Positions 17,975-26,582 of a stretch of DNA of 64,000 nucleotides are shown here, one piece after another. The DNA is from Calothrix sp. NIES-2100. Lineage in GTDB: Bacteria > Cyanobacteriota > Cyanobacteriia > Cyanobacteriales > Nostocaceae. The stretch lies in NCBI RefSeq assembly GCF_002368195.1, contig NZ_AP018178.1, forward strand, positions 1,248,238 to 1,312,237. Direction: 5' to 3'. The notes below the pieces were generated by a model. The model was not told the DNA's origin. It ran no database searches and saw only the letters and a program-made list of their open reading frames with translations. Numbering within the stretch: the stretch's first letter is position 1; each line of letters opens with the position of its first letter. The position numbers and the translations under genes were made by a program.

Positions 17975-18144
17975 TATTGAGATTTTGATTTTGCATTGGA
18001 AATTAAATTCCAAATCCGCAGAATTCACAAATCAATTAACCAATAGTTCTATGATGACAAATTGCCAACTCTCTACATTATCTCTTGTCAAACCAACCTA
18101 TAGCAAAAGCGATCGCTCCACTCAGATAGAATCTACGTTATCGC

Positions 18145-18366
18145 TCAACTTTGTCGCTTTTGTTCCAACTTTTTAACATGTTCCCGGATCGCTGTTTCCA
18201 TGATGGCAATATTTTCAGGTGTGTCTGGAATCGGGTATAAATCACTATCGTCAGAATTTTCTGCCAAGCGATCGGCAAGTTTATAAAATGCCTCATCGTC
18301 ATTTCGATGTGAAAGTAGGTAAGCTCTCAGTTGTGCGATGCTCATATTGTCAAAGTCTGGTTTCAT
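18145..18366 (-). CDS. DUF6887-type small protein
   Basis: 73 residues, MKPDFDNMSIAQLRAYLLSH, then NDDEAFYKLADRLAE, and an acidic middle. The opening matches a cyanobacterial family I know as DUF6887, usually encoded directly after a DUF6888 gene. Here it overlaps the preceding DUF6888-like frame by ATGA. The small size and coupled layout recall toxin-antitoxin modules, but no activity is established. Confidence 0.7.
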   Translation of the reverse strand: MKPDFDNMSIAQLRAYLLSHRNDDEAFYKLADRLAENSDDSDLYPIPDTPENIAIMETAIREHVKKLEQKRQS

Positions 18367-18536
18367 CTAAACCTCCACTTGCCATCACGGTAAATTACAA
18401 CTTGCAGATCTTCACCCGCGAAGATGTACACGATACCTGTACGCTCATCAAAACGTACAAGCTCTATGGGACGATAAAAATTTGTCAGATATTGACAAAC
18501 TTTAATGCAAGATTTCCCCTGTTCACCTGTTGGTAA
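18363..18536 (-). CDS. DUF6888-like small protein without a standard start codon
   Basis: The frame reads LPTGEQGKSCIKVCQYLTNF, then YRPIELVRFDERTG and IYIFAGEDLQ-type residues, ending YRDGKWRFR before a TGA that overlaps the next ATG. This matches the DUF6888 family, whose members normally begin MPT. At the equivalent place the codon is TTA (18534-18536), preceded by ATT. No in-frame ATG, GTG or TTG exists downstream of the in-frame TAG at 18561-18563. Either a rare start (ATT) is used or the start codon has been lost and the gene is dying. Confidence 0.6.
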   Translation of the reverse strand, partial: LPTGEQGKSCIKVCQYLTNFYRPIELVRFDERTGIVYIFAGEDLQVVIYRDGKWRFR

Positions 18537-18643
18537 AATTACCTCATCCTCAAAACACCACTAATTCAATTTTAGAGGACTTAGGGTTATGGAGCGATAC
18601 CTTCGGCATGGCTCCACTCATCTGGAATCTCACACAACCATAA

Positions 18644-19477
18644 TTATCTCTCAATTGCTACATTTGGAATCCGGCTCCATTCATTCCACGAACCGTCATA
18701 ATTTCGCACCTTGGGATAGCCTAGTAAATATTTCAAGACAAACCATGTATAGCCCGATCGCCCACCAATTGCACAGTAAGGGATAATTTCCTTGTCAGGT
18801 GTAATTCCTTGGCTGCTGTAAATTGCTTGTAATTCATCAAAAGATTTGAAAGTTCCATCTTCATTCAGCGTCAGCAGATGCTCAATATGCACTGCACCGG
18901 GAATATGTCCGGCGCGTTCTGTTGCTTGTGGAGGCTGATTGAGAAAGAATTCACCACGGTACTCTTCAACTGAACGCACATCCAAAAGTACACGATCTGC
19001 GTTACCTATAGATGCTTGAACTTCTGCGGCAAATACCCGCTCTGTTGTATCAACAGCTGATATAGAATACTGAGTTGGCTCAAAATTTGATAACTCTGTT
19101 GCTACTCGCAAATTTTGAGCCAGCCATTTTTGATGTCCACCGTTGAGGACACGCACATTTTTATGTCCAAATACTTGCAATAGCCAAAAAATCCAAGCGC
19201 CAGTCCCAGGGTAGCTACCATAAGCAACGACAGTCGTATCATTAGTGATACCAGAGCGCGAAAGCAATTTTTCCATCGAGACAGGGTCAAAATTGATTTG
19301 TAAATTGGGAAGAAGTAAATCAGTGAAGATATTCCAGAAAACTGCACCGGGAATGTGAGCATCTTTGTATGGCTGTGGACTGGTATCGACTTCTACTATC
19401 CGCATTTGCGGATCGTTTAAATGTTCTAACAGCCATTGTGTATCAACTAAAACTTCAGAGTGAGCATACTGAGTCAT
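18644..19477 (-). CDS. Rhodanese-domain sulfurtransferase
   Basis: 277 residues from the ATG at 19477 (MTQYAHSEVLVDTQWL). A GGAGAAA sits just upstream, so the longer GTG start at 19498 is rejected. Two rhodanese domains are visible. The N-terminal one (residues about 8-125) contains WLLEHLNDPQMRIVEVD and HIPGAVFW. The C-terminal one contains HIPGAVHIEHLL and the active-site loop YCAIGGRSGYTWFVL, whose cysteine would carry the persulfide. The enzyme moves sulfur from thiosulfate or mercaptopyruvate to acceptors such as cyanide or thiols. It is divergent from the LuxR regulator at 19560, with a gap of only 82 bp that must hold both promoters. Confidence 0.92.
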   Translation of the reverse strand: MTQYAHSEVLVDTQWLLEHLNDPQMRIVEVDTSPQPYKDAHIPGAVFWNIFTDLLLPNLQINFDPVSMEKLLSRSGITNDTTVVAYGSYPGTGAWIFWLLQVFGHKNVRVLNGGHQKWLAQNLRVATELSNFEPTQYSISAVDTTERVFAAEVQASIGNADRVLLDVRSVEEYRGEFFLNQPPQATERAGHIPGAVHIEHLLTLNEDGTFKSFDELQAIYSSQGITPDKEIIPYCAIGGRSGYTWFVLKYLLGYPKVRNYDGSWNEWSRIPNVAIER

Positions 19478-19559
19478 GAGTTTCTCCGGCGATCGCACTT
19501 AGGCTAAGATTAGAATCGTTACCCGACCGCGCCTAGTCCTCGAACGAGTACAATTTGCC

Positions 19560-20255
19560 ATGATGGCGAACTTACCAGCTTTATTTGCGGCGATCGCCCA
19601 AGCAAAAAATGAACAGGAATTGCGATCGCAAGTATTGGTAGAATTCAGTGAGTACTTTGCTGCCAAACGCTGCGGTTTGTTTTTTTACGATCAACTGCCC
19701 ATAGTTGACAGCAAGCTGCAAAAAGCATTCCAACTCGCCTTATCCACTGAACACAACCCAGTTTTGCGCTATATAGTCGAGCGACATACACCTGTTCATG
19801 AAGGATTGGTGGTATCGCCTAAAGCCTGGAGGCTAATTTGTCCGCGTAGCGATCATTGGCACGTTATGGCAGGGCCACTTGTCAGTCGTGGTAAGTTAAT
19901 TGGTGGAGTCGGCTTTACCCGTGAGCAAGGTAAGCCTGCATTCGACACGCAAAATTTGCTAGATTTAAGTGCGCTGTGTCTGCATTTATCAACTTGGGTA
20001 GCAACTGTGCGGACTCAACGCCAACCTTTAACAATGAATCACCTGACACCTCGGGAAATGCAAATTGCTGAATTGGTTGCTCAGGGATACACAAACGCAG
20101 AAATTGGCGCTGAACTTTGGATTACGGAGAACTCTGTCAAGCAAGCTTTAAAGCGAATGTTTCGTAAACTTGAGGTCTCATCCCGTGCGCAGATGATTGC
20201 ACAGGTTTTTGCAGGTACACGTTTGTCTTCACAAAAAGTTAAGACAAAATTGTAA
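19560..20255 (+). CDS. LuxR-family transcriptional regulator with GAF-like N-terminus
   Basis: 231 residues. The C-terminal part, LTPREMQIAELVAQGYTNAE and then NSVKQALKRMFRKLEV (residues about 160-215), is a standard LuxR/GerE helix-turn-helix. The N-terminal 140 residues resemble a GAF-type sensor domain rather than a receiver, since no phospho-acceptor Asp pattern is seen. It is divergent from the rhodanese gene and is a reasonable candidate for its regulator. A second ATG (19563) is adjacent, so the start is uncertain by one codon. Confidence 0.85.
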   Translation: MMANLPALFAAIAQAKNEQELRSQVLVEFSEYFAAKRCGLFFYDQLPIVDSKLQKAFQLALSTEHNPVLRYIVERHTPVHEGLVVSPKAWRLICPRSDHWHVMAGPLVSRGKLIGGVGFTREQGKPAFDTQNLLDLSALCLHLSTWVATVRTQRQPLTMNHLTPREMQIAELVAQGYTNAEIGAELWITENSVKQALKRMFRKLEVSSRAQMIAQVFAGTRLSSQKVKTKL

Positions 20256-20328
20256 TTAGTTCAAATAGTTCAACAGCGATATTCGATGACAAGCAGTTAG
20301 AGTACTCCAAGTAAAAAAATGCCCAGTT

Positions 20329-20352
20329 GTCATTGCGAACGCTCGCAATGAC
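20329..20352. terminator. Terminator-like hairpin with a repeated sequence
   Basis: GTCATTGCGA (20329-20338) pairs perfectly with TCGCAATGAC (20343-20352) over a 4-nt loop. It lies between convergent genes (LuxR end at 20255, toxin end at 20385). A closely related GCGAACGCTCGCAATGAC recurs near 46474, so it is also an interspersed repeat. Confidence 0.6.
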
Positions 20353-20384
20353 GGGTTTTGGATCATTTATTTTGTGGAACACTC

Positions 20385-20669
20385 TTAATACTCCTCGTCA
20401 TTGGTTTCGATATCAAGCAGGACAATGACTTCACTATTTGTATCCGTATCGGATTCAATTGAGAACACAACACGACAGTAATAACCACAAGAACAGGACT
20501 GAAGGCCCTCAAGCTTACCGCTGAGTTTATGAGTGCCCAAGTTTGGTGAAAATACGTCCGCTTCCATTTCTTGAAGAGTATCTTCAAGACGTTCCTGGAG
20601 GTCAGGATTTCGTTTGACAAACTTGCGGAATGTTCGTTGAAATTTAGGTGTTAATACCAGCAGTCTCAT
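20385..20669 (-). CDS. RelE/ParE-family toxin
   Basis: 94 residues, MRLLVLTPKFQRTFRKFVKR at the start. The ParE/RelE fold is suggested by the LEDTLQEMEADVFSP and THKLSGKLEG segments, by RVVFSIE, and by the terminal VIVLLDIETNDEEY, the last strand of the fold. YafQ/RelE-type toxins cleave mRNA in the ribosome. The start overlaps the antitoxin stop by four bases. Probably active, but the target is untested. Confidence 0.8.
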   Translation of the reverse strand: MRLLVLTPKFQRTFRKFVKRNPDLQERLEDTLQEMEADVFSPNLGTHKLSGKLEGLQSCSCGYYCRVVFSIESDTDTNSEVIVLLDIETNDEEY

Positions 20670-20893
20670 GCTTCTGGCTCTTGTAAATATACACGCAATG
20701 CTGCGATCGCATCCTCCGCTGACTGCTTTTGAAATTTGCCAGCATGGAAATCAGCTAAGGTTTGCTTTGCATCCGCAGCCATTTCTGTACAGAGACTTTC
20801 ATAGTGGTGATCTTGCAGAATTTGAATCAGCATTTCCTGCTGTTCACACGGTAGTTGCAAAGCAATTTCTAGCACTTGATCGAGGGTACTCAT
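20666..20893 (-). CDS. Antitoxin of the RelE-type pair
   Basis: 75 residues, MSTLDQVLEIALQLPCEQQE then a QKQSAEDAIAALRVYL tail. It resembles the small helical antitoxins that precede RelE/ParE toxins in cyanobacteria. It is upstream of and overlaps the toxin by four bases (ATGA), fitting a type II module in which it binds the toxin and the promoter. Confidence 0.75.
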   Translation of the reverse strand: MSTLDQVLEIALQLPCEQQEMLIQILQDHHYESLCTEMAADAKQTLADFHAGKFQKQSAEDAIAALRVYLQEPEA

Positions 20894-20993
20894 GAAATTA
20901 GGCTATCCACTGATGAAGTTGATTAAATTGTAACTCTCTCTACTGTTCAAAAAACAGCAGCCTGTGCGATCGCACCCAAAGATTGACTCAATC

Positions 20994-21557
20994 TCACTCC
21001 AACAACCAAGCAAACACATCTTGGACTGTCAGTTGTAAATCACTCGCAAACGATGGTGTAGGTAGGATTGCATCTGGCTGATCAAACACCTCAGTTTCTT
21101 GTTTAGGGCGATAAACAAACACAGTTTGCTCATCTGGATCAATTAACCAACCCATTTGAGTTCCATGTTTGAGACAATGAAGAATATTTTTGGTTACCTT
21201 TGTTTGGCTTTGATCGGGAGATAAGATTTCAATTGTCCAATCGGGAGCGATGGGAAATATATTTGCAACTTCCCCATTTTCATCGCGGGGAATTCTACTC
21301 CAGACGACAACTGCAATATCAGGTACAATTGAACGTCCGCCAAATGTACAACGCAACTCTGGAAATGCACGCGCCAGACGCTTTGGCTTAACTACAAAAT
21401 TGATCGCTGGTACAAGTTCTCCTTGTAGAGCGCTATGTTTGCCTTGTGGCATCGGTTTGAGGATAATTTGACCATCAATATACTCACTGGCGGGTTTGGT
21501 TTCTGGTAATTGCAGAAACTCTTCCAGTGTCAGAGTTCTGGATGCTGCTTGTAGCAT
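20994..21557 (-). CDS. Uma2-family endonuclease-like protein (DUF820)
   Basis: 187 residues with the Uma2/DUF820 pattern: TLEEFLQLPETKPASEYIDG near the start, FGGRSIVPDIAVVVW (the PD of the PD-(D/E)XK nuclease fold), WTIEILSPDQS (the E/S-rich strand), then GWLIDPDEQTVFVYRP. This family is extremely common in cyanobacteria with many paralogues. It is presumed nuclease-like, but its biological role is unknown. It lies within a cluster of accessory genes. Confidence 0.9.
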   Translation of the reverse strand: MLQAASRTLTLEEFLQLPETKPASEYIDGQIILKPMPQGKHSALQGELVPAINFVVKPKRLARAFPELRCTFGGRSIVPDIAVVVWSRIPRDENGEVANIFPIAPDWTIEILSPDQSQTKVTKNILHCLKHGTQMGWLIDPDEQTVFVYRPKQETEVFDQPDAILPTPSFASDLQLTVQDVFAWLLE

Positions 21558-21652
21558 TTAGGGATTGCCTCTAGAACTGCCAGACTAACTCAAGTTTCTA
21601 TTTTACATATTGCTGGTTGTGTTGCGAGAGAAAGAGCGATCGCGCTCAAGTT

Positions 21653-21856
21653 TTATAAAAATTGAGGGTTTATTGCAAGGTCATCAGTGAACAAAGACAG
21701 TTGAACACCAGCCACAAGCCTTCTCTGTTTTGCTGCTTCTCTCAGTCGCTTCTCTGCTTTGTACACATTCTCAATGATGGGTACTGGCTGCGGTATGTGT
21801 TTGGGGAGTAGAAGCTTGAAAGCAATACGAACAGCTTCTACTGGATGTTTATTTAT
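21653..21856 (-). pseudogene. Gene fragment, C-terminal part only, unrecognised
   Basis: A reading frame of about 65 codons opens right after an in-frame TAG (21857-21859) and ends at 21653. It encodes KHPVEAVRIAFKLLLPKHIP and KAEKRLREAAKQRRLVAGVQ. No ATG exists; a GTG in the middle would give only about 38 residues. It has protein-like composition, overlaps the end of the NACHT gene in another frame, and looks like the tail of a lost gene. Confidence 0.35.
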
Positions 21857-24702
21857 CTAATACCGTTTCTTAAATTTTTTAAGTCTTTTCCCTCAAGAAT
21901 AGTATCGCGAAGATTAGCATCATCAAAATTTGCCTCTTGAAAATTTGCCTTTTCAATATGCTCCTGAATAAGATATGCACTTTCAAGATTTGCTTCTCTT
22001 AAATCAGCCCCTTCAAGATTTATGGGAATAAAAATAGATCTGGTAATATTTGCTTGATTCAGATTGCTCTGTTTCAAATTTACGAAGGTTAAGTCTGCAC
22101 CTTGAAGATTTGCATTTTGAAGATTTGCATTTTGAAGATTTGCATTTTTGAGATTTGCATTTTGAAGATTTGCATTTTGAAGATTTGCATTTTGAAGATT
22201 TGCATTTTGAAGATTTGCACTGCTCAGATTTACACCTTGAAGATTTGCACTGCTTAGATTTGAGTCTACAAGATTTGTAAATACCATTTCTGCATTTTCA
22301 AGATTTGCTCCCTCAAAGTTTGAATTATAAAAATCTTGAATCAGGAGCATTGCATCTTTTAAATCCAAAAAACTCAGATATTTCAAACATAAAACATTAG
22401 TATTTAATCTTTGCTCACGAAGCCGTGATATCCATATACCAAAAGAATCAATGTATGGGCATTGAATATTTGATATTTTTCTTGTTAATCGGGCACAGGC
22501 ATTTAATACAGCTAACAAAGATTCCTCAGCATTACGTGCCTGAAAGTTTTCTATCCAGAAGTCTTGTCTGATACTTAAAAGTTCCATTGGAATTCTACGC
22601 AATAACACATAACTAACCAGGCGACATAGTGTCCGTTGCCAGTTTCTTACATCTGATAAAGTCTGCAAGCGAAGTTCATCTAAAATGAAGTTAAATAAGT
22701 ATTCATCCATTGTGGATGGACAACATAAAATTGCCCAGTGTGCTAGAGCTTGTCGTTCATCCCAGCCTCGATCTAGATCATTATCTCTTTGCTCTAGTTC
22801 GTCATGAATACGCTTAATTCCTCTTATAATGCGTCTTGCTGTAAGATATTCCCCGAAACTTTTGTGGGTAAATTCAAAGGTTTTCTCCTCATATCTGACT
22901 CCACTTTGCCGGAAATAAAAAGCAGCTAACAAACGGGTAACGCCTAATTTTGCTCCTTCTTGAAATATATCTAAAAGACGCTTTAGTCCAATATTTTTGC
23001 AATGGTCTTCTATCTCTTGAATTGTTGTTGTATGCCCATTTCCATGCCAGGAAGCAAGAGCAATTTCTTCCAGAATTCGGACAAAATCTTTTTCTTCAAT
23101 GCCCTGAATTGCTGGATGTTGATAACCAGTCCAACCCCTCTCGTAAACCGCTTTGAGTAAATCTTCATAAATAACATTTAGGTTGCTATCTTCAGAAAAT
23201 TGTACTGTACCTCTGACAAAGCTCAATGCAACCAAATAATTCAGCAATGGTTGGGCAGTAATTTCTACAAGATTTCCTTGGTCTAGCTCAGGGGGTAAGG
23301 TCATATACCCATGACCACTAGATTGGCCGTAAGACTGCCACCAAATTTGCCGTTGATCTTGTTCTAAAATTTTTTGATCATCAATGTAATTTTCTCTTTC
23401 ATCTTCAGTAATAAAATAAGGAAGTATATGTAATATTTGCTGAGGTTGACGAAAATCACTGCTGTTTGCTTGCACTACAAGTTCTCGTCCACTAACAATT
23501 ATTTGTAAACGTGTTTCGTGCCCATTAAAACGATCTACTTTCTTCTGTACTTCACGAACAAAATCTTGGGCAGTTTTTTCTGCAATTTTACCCTGCATGG
23601 CAAGCTCATCTAAGCCATCAAAGATAATTAGTAACCTTGACTCAGCTTTGTCTTGTTCTAAAGGATTATGGCGAAGAAAGCCATCGTCTCGTACAAACTT
23701 ACCAACTGCATCAACTAAGTCATCTGAGGGGTCAAAATGGTGCAATGTAATAAATAAGACGAAAATTTCTCCTTTTTCTGCCTGCTTAGCTGCAAAGATT
23801 TTGACAAAAGAAGATTTTCCACTTCCAGGTCCCCCACTAATTACTCGGATGGCATCATGACGATCACTCTTTTCTAACCAAGCTTCCAGTTCTGTTTCTA
23901 AGTCAACAACAACCTGCTCATATTTTTCATCTTCTGTGACTCTACGTTTAAATCCCTCATTTTTGTCACCCTCAACTTTGCGTTTATAGTAGGCTCGCAA
24001 GGGAACATAAACTTGTTTTAGACCAAAAGCTTCTAAAAACATGGGTTCTTCTACCTGTTTTTGCAGCCATGCTAAATAACGTCGCCATCTTTGTTCCCGT
24101 TCATTTGCTTGAGTAAATGGGGTATTTAACTTGTCTTTTAAACAAGCATAGTCTTGAGGATGATTTCCCCAAAGTTCATTTAAAGCATCTATAAAATAGC
24201 TGGGAAGTCGATTACTAATTGCCTGTGCTTGGGCTTGGTTAAAACCACAGTCTTGTAGCCAGTGAGCAAACGGAGTTTTGATTACTTCAAAAATAGGTAA
24301 CTCTTTGGGACGCTCAAAAAAGTTTTGATCAATAACTAATTCATTATTTTGCAACGACTCGTCTAGATGATGGCATAATGCTTTAAAATCAATTTCATTG
24401 ACTAACAAGGGTTTATTTCGTTCTTGCTTAACTAGTAAGTCTTTATTTCCTTCTACCAAGCTACGCATTGCCTGCATTAGAGAGCGGTAAATTAGCAACC
24501 ATGCTACCTGTCCAGTATCTGCTCCTAGTCCTAATGCTCCTAAAGTATCTACAGCATCTCCAGCTAAGCTATCCCATTTACTAAAACCAGCATCTATCGC
24601 AGCTTTGCCTAGAGATTTAAACAAATCTCTGAAATTTACTTTGATATCTTTATTCCATATGGCAATTGGCTTGGTAACTGAAATTCCAGAGGTGGTGTTC
24701 AT
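21853..24702 (-). CDS. NACHT NTPase with C-terminal pentapeptide repeats (bacterial NLR-like)
   Basis: 949 residues. An N-terminal helical region (1-270) is of the type found ahead of bacterial NACHT modules. The NACHT core has Walker A SGGPGSGKSS (residues 289-298) and Walker B LLIIFDGLDEL (357-367). Sensor-like IIVSGREL is at 401. The winged-helix and helical linkers run to about 780. Residues about 790-940 are pentapeptide repeats, A(N/D)LxxANLQ, seen in DNA as 15-bp repeats near 22100-22215. Bacterial NACHT (bNACHT) proteins are known as anti-phage sensors, with the N-terminus usually the effector. Here the N-terminus is not a recognisable nuclease, so the output is unclear. The neighbours (Uma2, a toxin-antitoxin pair, an IS) fit an accessory defence island. 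Confidence 0.88.
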   Translation of the reverse strand: MNTTSGISVTKPIAIWNKDIKVNFRDLFKSLGKAAIDAGFSKWDSLAGDAVDTLGALGLGADTGQVAWLLIYRSLMQAMRSLVEGNKDLLVKQERNKPLLVNEIDFKALCHHLDESLQNNELVIDQNFFERPKELPIFEVIKTPFAHWLQDCGFNQAQAQAISNRLPSYFIDALNELWGNHPQDYACLKDKLNTPFTQANEREQRWRRYLAWLQKQVEEPMFLEAFGLKQVYVPLRAYYKRKVEGDKNEGFKRRVTEDEKYEQVVVDLETELEAWLEKSDRHDAIRVISGGPGSGKSSFVKIFAAKQAEKGEIFVLFITLHHFDPSDDLVDAVGKFVRDDGFLRHNPLEQDKAESRLLIIFDGLDELAMQGKIAEKTAQDFVREVQKKVDRFNGHETRLQIIVSGRELVVQANSSDFRQPQQILHILPYFITEDERENYIDDQKILEQDQRQIWWQSYGQSSGHGYMTLPPELDQGNLVEITAQPLLNYLVALSFVRGTVQFSEDSNLNVIYEDLLKAVYERGWTGYQHPAIQGIEEKDFVRILEEIALASWHGNGHTTTIQEIEDHCKNIGLKRLLDIFQEGAKLGVTRLLAAFYFRQSGVRYEEKTFEFTHKSFGEYLTARRIIRGIKRIHDELEQRDNDLDRGWDERQALAHWAILCCPSTMDEYLFNFILDELRLQTLSDVRNWQRTLCRLVSYVLLRRIPMELLSIRQDFWIENFQARNAEESLLAVLNACARLTRKISNIQCPYIDSFGIWISRLREQRLNTNVLCLKYLSFLDLKDAMLLIQDFYNSNFEGANLENAEMVFTNLVDSNLSSANLQGVNLSSANLQNANLQNANLQNANLQNANLKNANLQNANLQNANLQGADLTFVNLKQSNLNQANITRSIFIPINLEGADLREANLESAYLIQEHIEKANFQEANFDDANLRDTILEGKDLKNLRNGIR

Positions 24703-24777
24703 AACATTTATAGGCGTTTAGCCAGCAGTACTTAGATAATCAATTTAAACAAGACTATAAAGGAAATGTTAGTGGAA

Positions 24778-25092
24778 CTAGAATCTTGTAACATTTTTGT
24801 ATATCTTACTTAAAATTTTCAAGCTCAAAGACGCAATTTCCAGGCTCAAAGGCGCAACTTCGAGGATAAAAGGTGCAACTTCGAGGATAAAAGGCTCAAT
24901 TGTCAGCCTCAAAGGCTCAAGCGTCAGCCTTAAAGGTTCAACTGTCAGCCTCAAAGGCTCAACTGTCAGCCTCAGAGGCTCAAGCGTCAGCTTCAAAGGC
25001 TCAACTGTCAGCCTCAAAGGTTCAACTGTCAGCCTCAAAGGCTCAAGCGTCAGCCTCAAAGGCTCAAAAATGTCTTGGTGAATGAAATTCAA
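24778..25092 (-). CDS. Putative heptapeptide-repeat protein (doubtful)
   Basis: A 104-residue frame reading MNFIHQDIFEPLRLTLEPLR and continuing as EPLRLTV units to a hydrophobic end (LSLKILSKIYKNV). It lies on the strand of the NACHT gene, upstream of it. No convincing ribosome site is seen. Since the DNA repeat length forces open frames, the frame alone is weak evidence for a gene. Similar heptad-type repeat ORFs occur in Nostocales. Confidence 0.3.
   Translation of the reverse strand: MNFIHQDIFEPLRLTLEPLRLTVEPLRLTVEPLKLTLEPLRLTVEPLRLTVEPLRLTLEPLRLTIEPFILEVAPFILEVAPLSLEIASLSLKILSKIYKNVTRF
24842..25068. repeat. 21-bp tandem array, about 10.7 copies
   Basis: Units such as AGCCTCAAAGGCTCAACTGTC repeat head to tail with scattered substitutions. 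Because 21 is a multiple of 3, several frames stay open on both strands. On the minus strand the array would encode a 7-residue repeat, EPLRLTV/EPLRLTL (24778-25092). On the plus strand it would encode KGSTVSL-type units. The array is 76 bp upstream of the NACHT start. Coding use is unproven. Confidence 0.9.
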
Positions 25093-25169
25093 GGCTACAC
25101 AAACAAAACCCGCCTTGTCTTTTAACGAAAAATCTGTGTGTAAAACACGGCAAAGGGCACAGCATTGCT

Positions 25170-26582
25170 CATTGGTGTCAACTTAAGAAGATTTTGCCCA
25201 AATTTGTTGGGTGTAAGCGTCAATCTCGCGATGACGCTTACGCCTAGTTTTGACTAATCCTGCATAGCTTTTGATGTTCGACAAGATAAGGAACAACCTC
25301 AAATGCATCACCACGGAGAACAGCTTGGGAGAAATGGTATAAACTGCGGAAAACCATCTCTGTAGAAATTCGGTCTAAAGGTTGATTTAATGCGATCGCC
25401 ACATCAATACATAATTGATTGAGAACAGCATAAAAAATCCAAGTGGCAAAAATTTGAATTTCTACACCATGACTATCACCAACCCAGATATAAGCAAGAC
25501 CTAAAAGCCGCTTGGTTAGCAAAAATGCATCTTCAACTCGCCAACGTCTTCGATATAGTTCACAAACTTGCTGTGCAGATAAGATTTGCGGATCTAGTAC
25601 GTTGGTTAAATAATAATACCAAGTTGAACCCCACAACACAGAAACCAAACGTACTGGGTGCTGACAAGGATTAGAGCGGTATTCTCCCATATCTATAATT
25701 TCGTCACGGTAGAATGGGGTATGAGCTAAACAACGAGTGACCTTGTAAGCAGTTTTTTCTCGCAGTCGCGTGACAAAAAACTTGTTTGCTTTCGTAAACG
25801 CATCAAACCAAGGAAATTTGAAAAATCCTAAATCAAAAATCAGTAATCCACTAACCGGTAAGCGTTCAATTAATTGATCGCACCAAGTTTTATCATTAGC
25901 TTTGCTGTTTGTTGTATACCAGGTGGTTACTGGTCGATGGCTAAAGGCTTCCACCACCATCATGATTTTGCCCGCAAGTGTTTTTTCTTGTTCTTTGAGT
26001 GCTTTTAACTTCCTTCGTAATGCTTCTAGGGTTGAGCCGTCCGCAATCCAGATGACTGTAAATTTTTGAGATACTAGTTGCCAATTCTCAGGAATTGCCT
26101 GATTTTTTGGCTGATTATTGATTCTTTCCATTACTTGCGCAAAGATTTGTGCAAATAATTCTATTGGTAATGTTCGCAATCTTTTTGATACTGCTTGGGC
26201 ACTGACTTCGATTCGCTCAACCCATAACAATCCCTCTTGTGACAATACCCTTTGCACTTCTCTTAACCCCGGAATCTGACGATATACTAGACTGACCACG
26301 ATCGCCATCATCATCGGCAGCGTTAAGATTCTGTCTCGGAATTTTTTCTTTTGTTCGTCTTCATACAATCTCAAGGGTTTGAAGCTTACAGGAGATAGCA
26401 ATGAAAATATTTTTTTCTCGATTTCTTCTATTGGCGGCACTGGTACATGCTTTTGCTGCCGCAAATCTGGATTTCCTGTTCGTGCTGGACGTTTTTTACT
26501 CATGATGTATCACTAAGAACATCAATCAAGATGTTCTTAGATTACATCTAATTGTTCCTTCACGCTTAAGTTGACACCAATG
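25170..26582. mobile_element. IS4-family insertion sequence with 18-bp inverted repeats
   Basis: CATTGGTGTCAACTTAAG at 25170-25187 and its exact complement at 26565-26582 bound the transposase gene. The element is about 1.4 kb with one ORF. The transposase has all catalytic residues, and the terminal repeats are perfect, so it may be recently active. No convincing target duplication was found immediately outside. The same 18 bp occurs again without a transposase at 26769-26786. Confidence 0.85.
25244..26503 (-). CDS. IS4-family transposase
   Basis: 419 residues. The DDE triad is visible: D155 in IWIADGSTLE, D224 in LLIFDLGFF and E324 in the YREK-type motif (Y317, R320, E324, K331 within YRRRWRVEDAFLLTK). 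A helical N-terminal DNA-binding region precedes it. The frame is complete and uninterrupted. It belongs to the insertion sequence bounded by 18-bp inverted repeats and cuts and pastes its DNA. Confidence 0.93.
   Translation of the reverse strand: MSKKRPARTGNPDLRQQKHVPVPPIEEIEKKIFSLLSPVSFKPLRLYEDEQKKKFRDRILTLPMMMAIVVSLVYRQIPGLREVQRVLSQEGLLWVERIEVSAQAVSKRLRTLPIELFAQIFAQVMERINNQPKNQAIPENWQLVSQKFTVIWIADGSTLEALRRKLKALKEQEKTLAGKIMMVVEAFSHRPVTTWYTTNSKANDKTWCDQLIERLPVSGLLIFDLGFFKFPWFDAFTKANKFFVTRLREKTAYKVTRCLAHTPFYRDEIIDMGEYRSNPCQHPVRLVSVLWGSTWYYYLTNVLDPQILSAQQVCELYRRRWRVEDAFLLTKRLLGLAYIWVGDSHGVEIQIFATWIFYAVLNQLCIDVAIALNQPLDRISTEMVFRSLYHFSQAVLRGDAFEVVPYLVEHQKLCRISQN

Noticed and set aside
22100..22215. 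Possible CRISPR or satellite because of 15-bp repeats
   Set aside because: These are the codons of the pentapeptide repeats in the NACHT protein, in frame with it.
24797..25081. Plus-strand reading frame of 94 codons with KGSTVSL repeats
   Set aside because: It is the opposite strand of the 21-bp array. The open frame follows from the repeat length and there is no ribosome site.
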